A stretch of DNA of 6,382 nucleotides from an uncultured Clostridia bacterium (GTDB lineage: Bacteria > Bacillota > Clostridia > Christensenellales > Aristaeellaceae). Positions 6,119 through 6,382 of this stretch are shown here, piece by piece. The stretch lies in contig CAKUAV010000164.1 in the NCBI GenBank assembly GCA_934636425.1, positions 1-6,382 on the forward strand, written 5' to 3'. A model generated the notes under the pieces. That model was not told the DNA's origin. It did no database searches and was given only the letters and a program-made list of their open reading frames with translations. Made by a program: the position numbers and the translations under genes. Position 1 is the stretch's first letter, and every line of letters begins with the position of its first letter.

Positions 6119-6237
6119 GTTGCGTCTCCTCCGATGATGCGCCGTACGGCATAACCCGCGGCACGCCGCATAAGTCTCAGTGTCAGGCCGCCTGCGCCCA
6201 GTCAGGGCTTCCGGCGGCGCGGGATATTCGTTCTATA
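6119..6237 (-). promoter_or_regulatory. Structured leader upstream of rsmE
   Basis: This 119-bp gap holds several inverted repeats. GCCGCC/GGCGGC with an inner GCCC/GGGC stem forms a two-tier hairpin at 6187-6218. GCGGC-GT-GCCGC lies at about 6159-6170, and GCCGTACGGC (6141-6150) is a perfect 10-bp palindrome. The first hairpin has no T-run after it, so it is not a normal intrinsic terminator for the upstream gene. A weak -10 candidate, TATAGA, lies at 6237-6232 just after the upstream stop codon, with only a poor -35 match. I therefore cannot say whether rsmE has its own promoter here or is read through from upstream. Confidence 0.4.
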
Positions 6238-6382
6238 TTAATGCGCCGCGAGCCAGTCGGTGAACACGCCGAAATAACCGGCTCGGCGCAATGGTTCCTG
6301 TACGGATTCGTAATGGCAATGCACCGCAAAGCGCTCAGCGGGCAGGTTCCACGCCGCAAGCGTTGCTGTTCGAGCATTCACG
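6238..6382 (-). CDS. C-terminal end of an unidentified gene (right edge)
   Basis: The minus-strand frame entering from the right edge gives 47 codons and ends at TAA 6240-6238. Visible segments are VNARTATLAAWNLPAERFAV, then a middle HCHYESVQEPLRRAG, and the end GYFGVFTDWLAAH. The GC-rich codon choice resembles the neighbouring genes, and the segment reads like a compact globular C-terminus. The ending G-x-x-G-V-F-T-D-W recalls the last strand of glycerophosphodiester phosphodiesterases (commonly G-V-D-G-I-x-T-D), but this is a weak resemblance over a few residues. It does not resemble PrmA, the usual rsmE neighbour. An overlapping open frame ending at 6183 is less natural in composition. Confidence 0.55.
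   Translation of the reverse strand, partial: VNARTATLAAWNLPAERFAVHCHYESVQEPLRRAGYFGVFTDWLAAH

Noticed and set aside
5306..6154. 282-codon plus-strand open frame over rsmE
   Set aside because: Antisense shadow of rsmE, whose SPOUT motifs are clear on the minus strand.
6183..6377. 64-codon minus-strand open frame starting at ATG 6377
   Set aside because: The overlapping frame entering from the edge has a more protein-like composition and codon use; this one has no ribosome binding site visible within the window.

Overview
The window looks like chromosomal core DNA from a fairly GC-rich Firmicute, probably a gut-type Clostridia or Christensenellales lineage. The assignment is inferred from family-level signs: the order rsmE - mtaB - HIT protein - rpsU, strong Shine-Dalgarno sites of the AAAGGAG/GGAGG type, a near-consensus sigma-A promoter, and a Rho-type protein with a long low-complexity insert. 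All recognisable genes lie on the minus strand, so the window is described from its right end leftward.

Right part (about 6382 to 3715): the last 47 codons of an unidentified gene, a 119-bp structured leader, then a tight cluster of rsmE (16S rRNA m3U1498 methyltransferase), mtaB (methylthiotransferase acting on tRNA ct6A/t6A37) and a HIT-family nucleotide hydrolase. Gaps inside the cluster are about 10-35 bp. A sigma-A promoter then drives rpsU (ribosomal protein bS21), which ends in a clear Rho-independent terminator. The theme is ribosome and tRNA maturation.

Middle (about 3337 to 1704): roughly 1.6 kb with no convincing gene. Its composition is visibly different from the flanking genes: one 60-base line at 2161 counts 28 G/C, against 43 in the line at 4681 inside mtaB. 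It holds a tandem array of four roughly 120-bp units (2761-3217), each with an internal hairpin. This array is the most unusual object in the window. Two adjacent units differ, over one short stretch, only by changes that are synonymous in one minus-strand frame, yet no start with a ribosome binding site was found.

Left part (about 1703 to 1): a promoter with a perfect TTGACA box precedes a TRM11-like SAM-dependent methyltransferase. This is followed 32 bp later by the 5' part of a gene with a Rho N-terminal (SAP-like) domain, most likely rho. Its product continues into a basic, Pro/Ala-rich disordered segment with an AT-hook-like motif and 17-residue tandem repeats, and runs off the left edge.

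No mobile element, CRISPR array, tRNA or rRNA was found.
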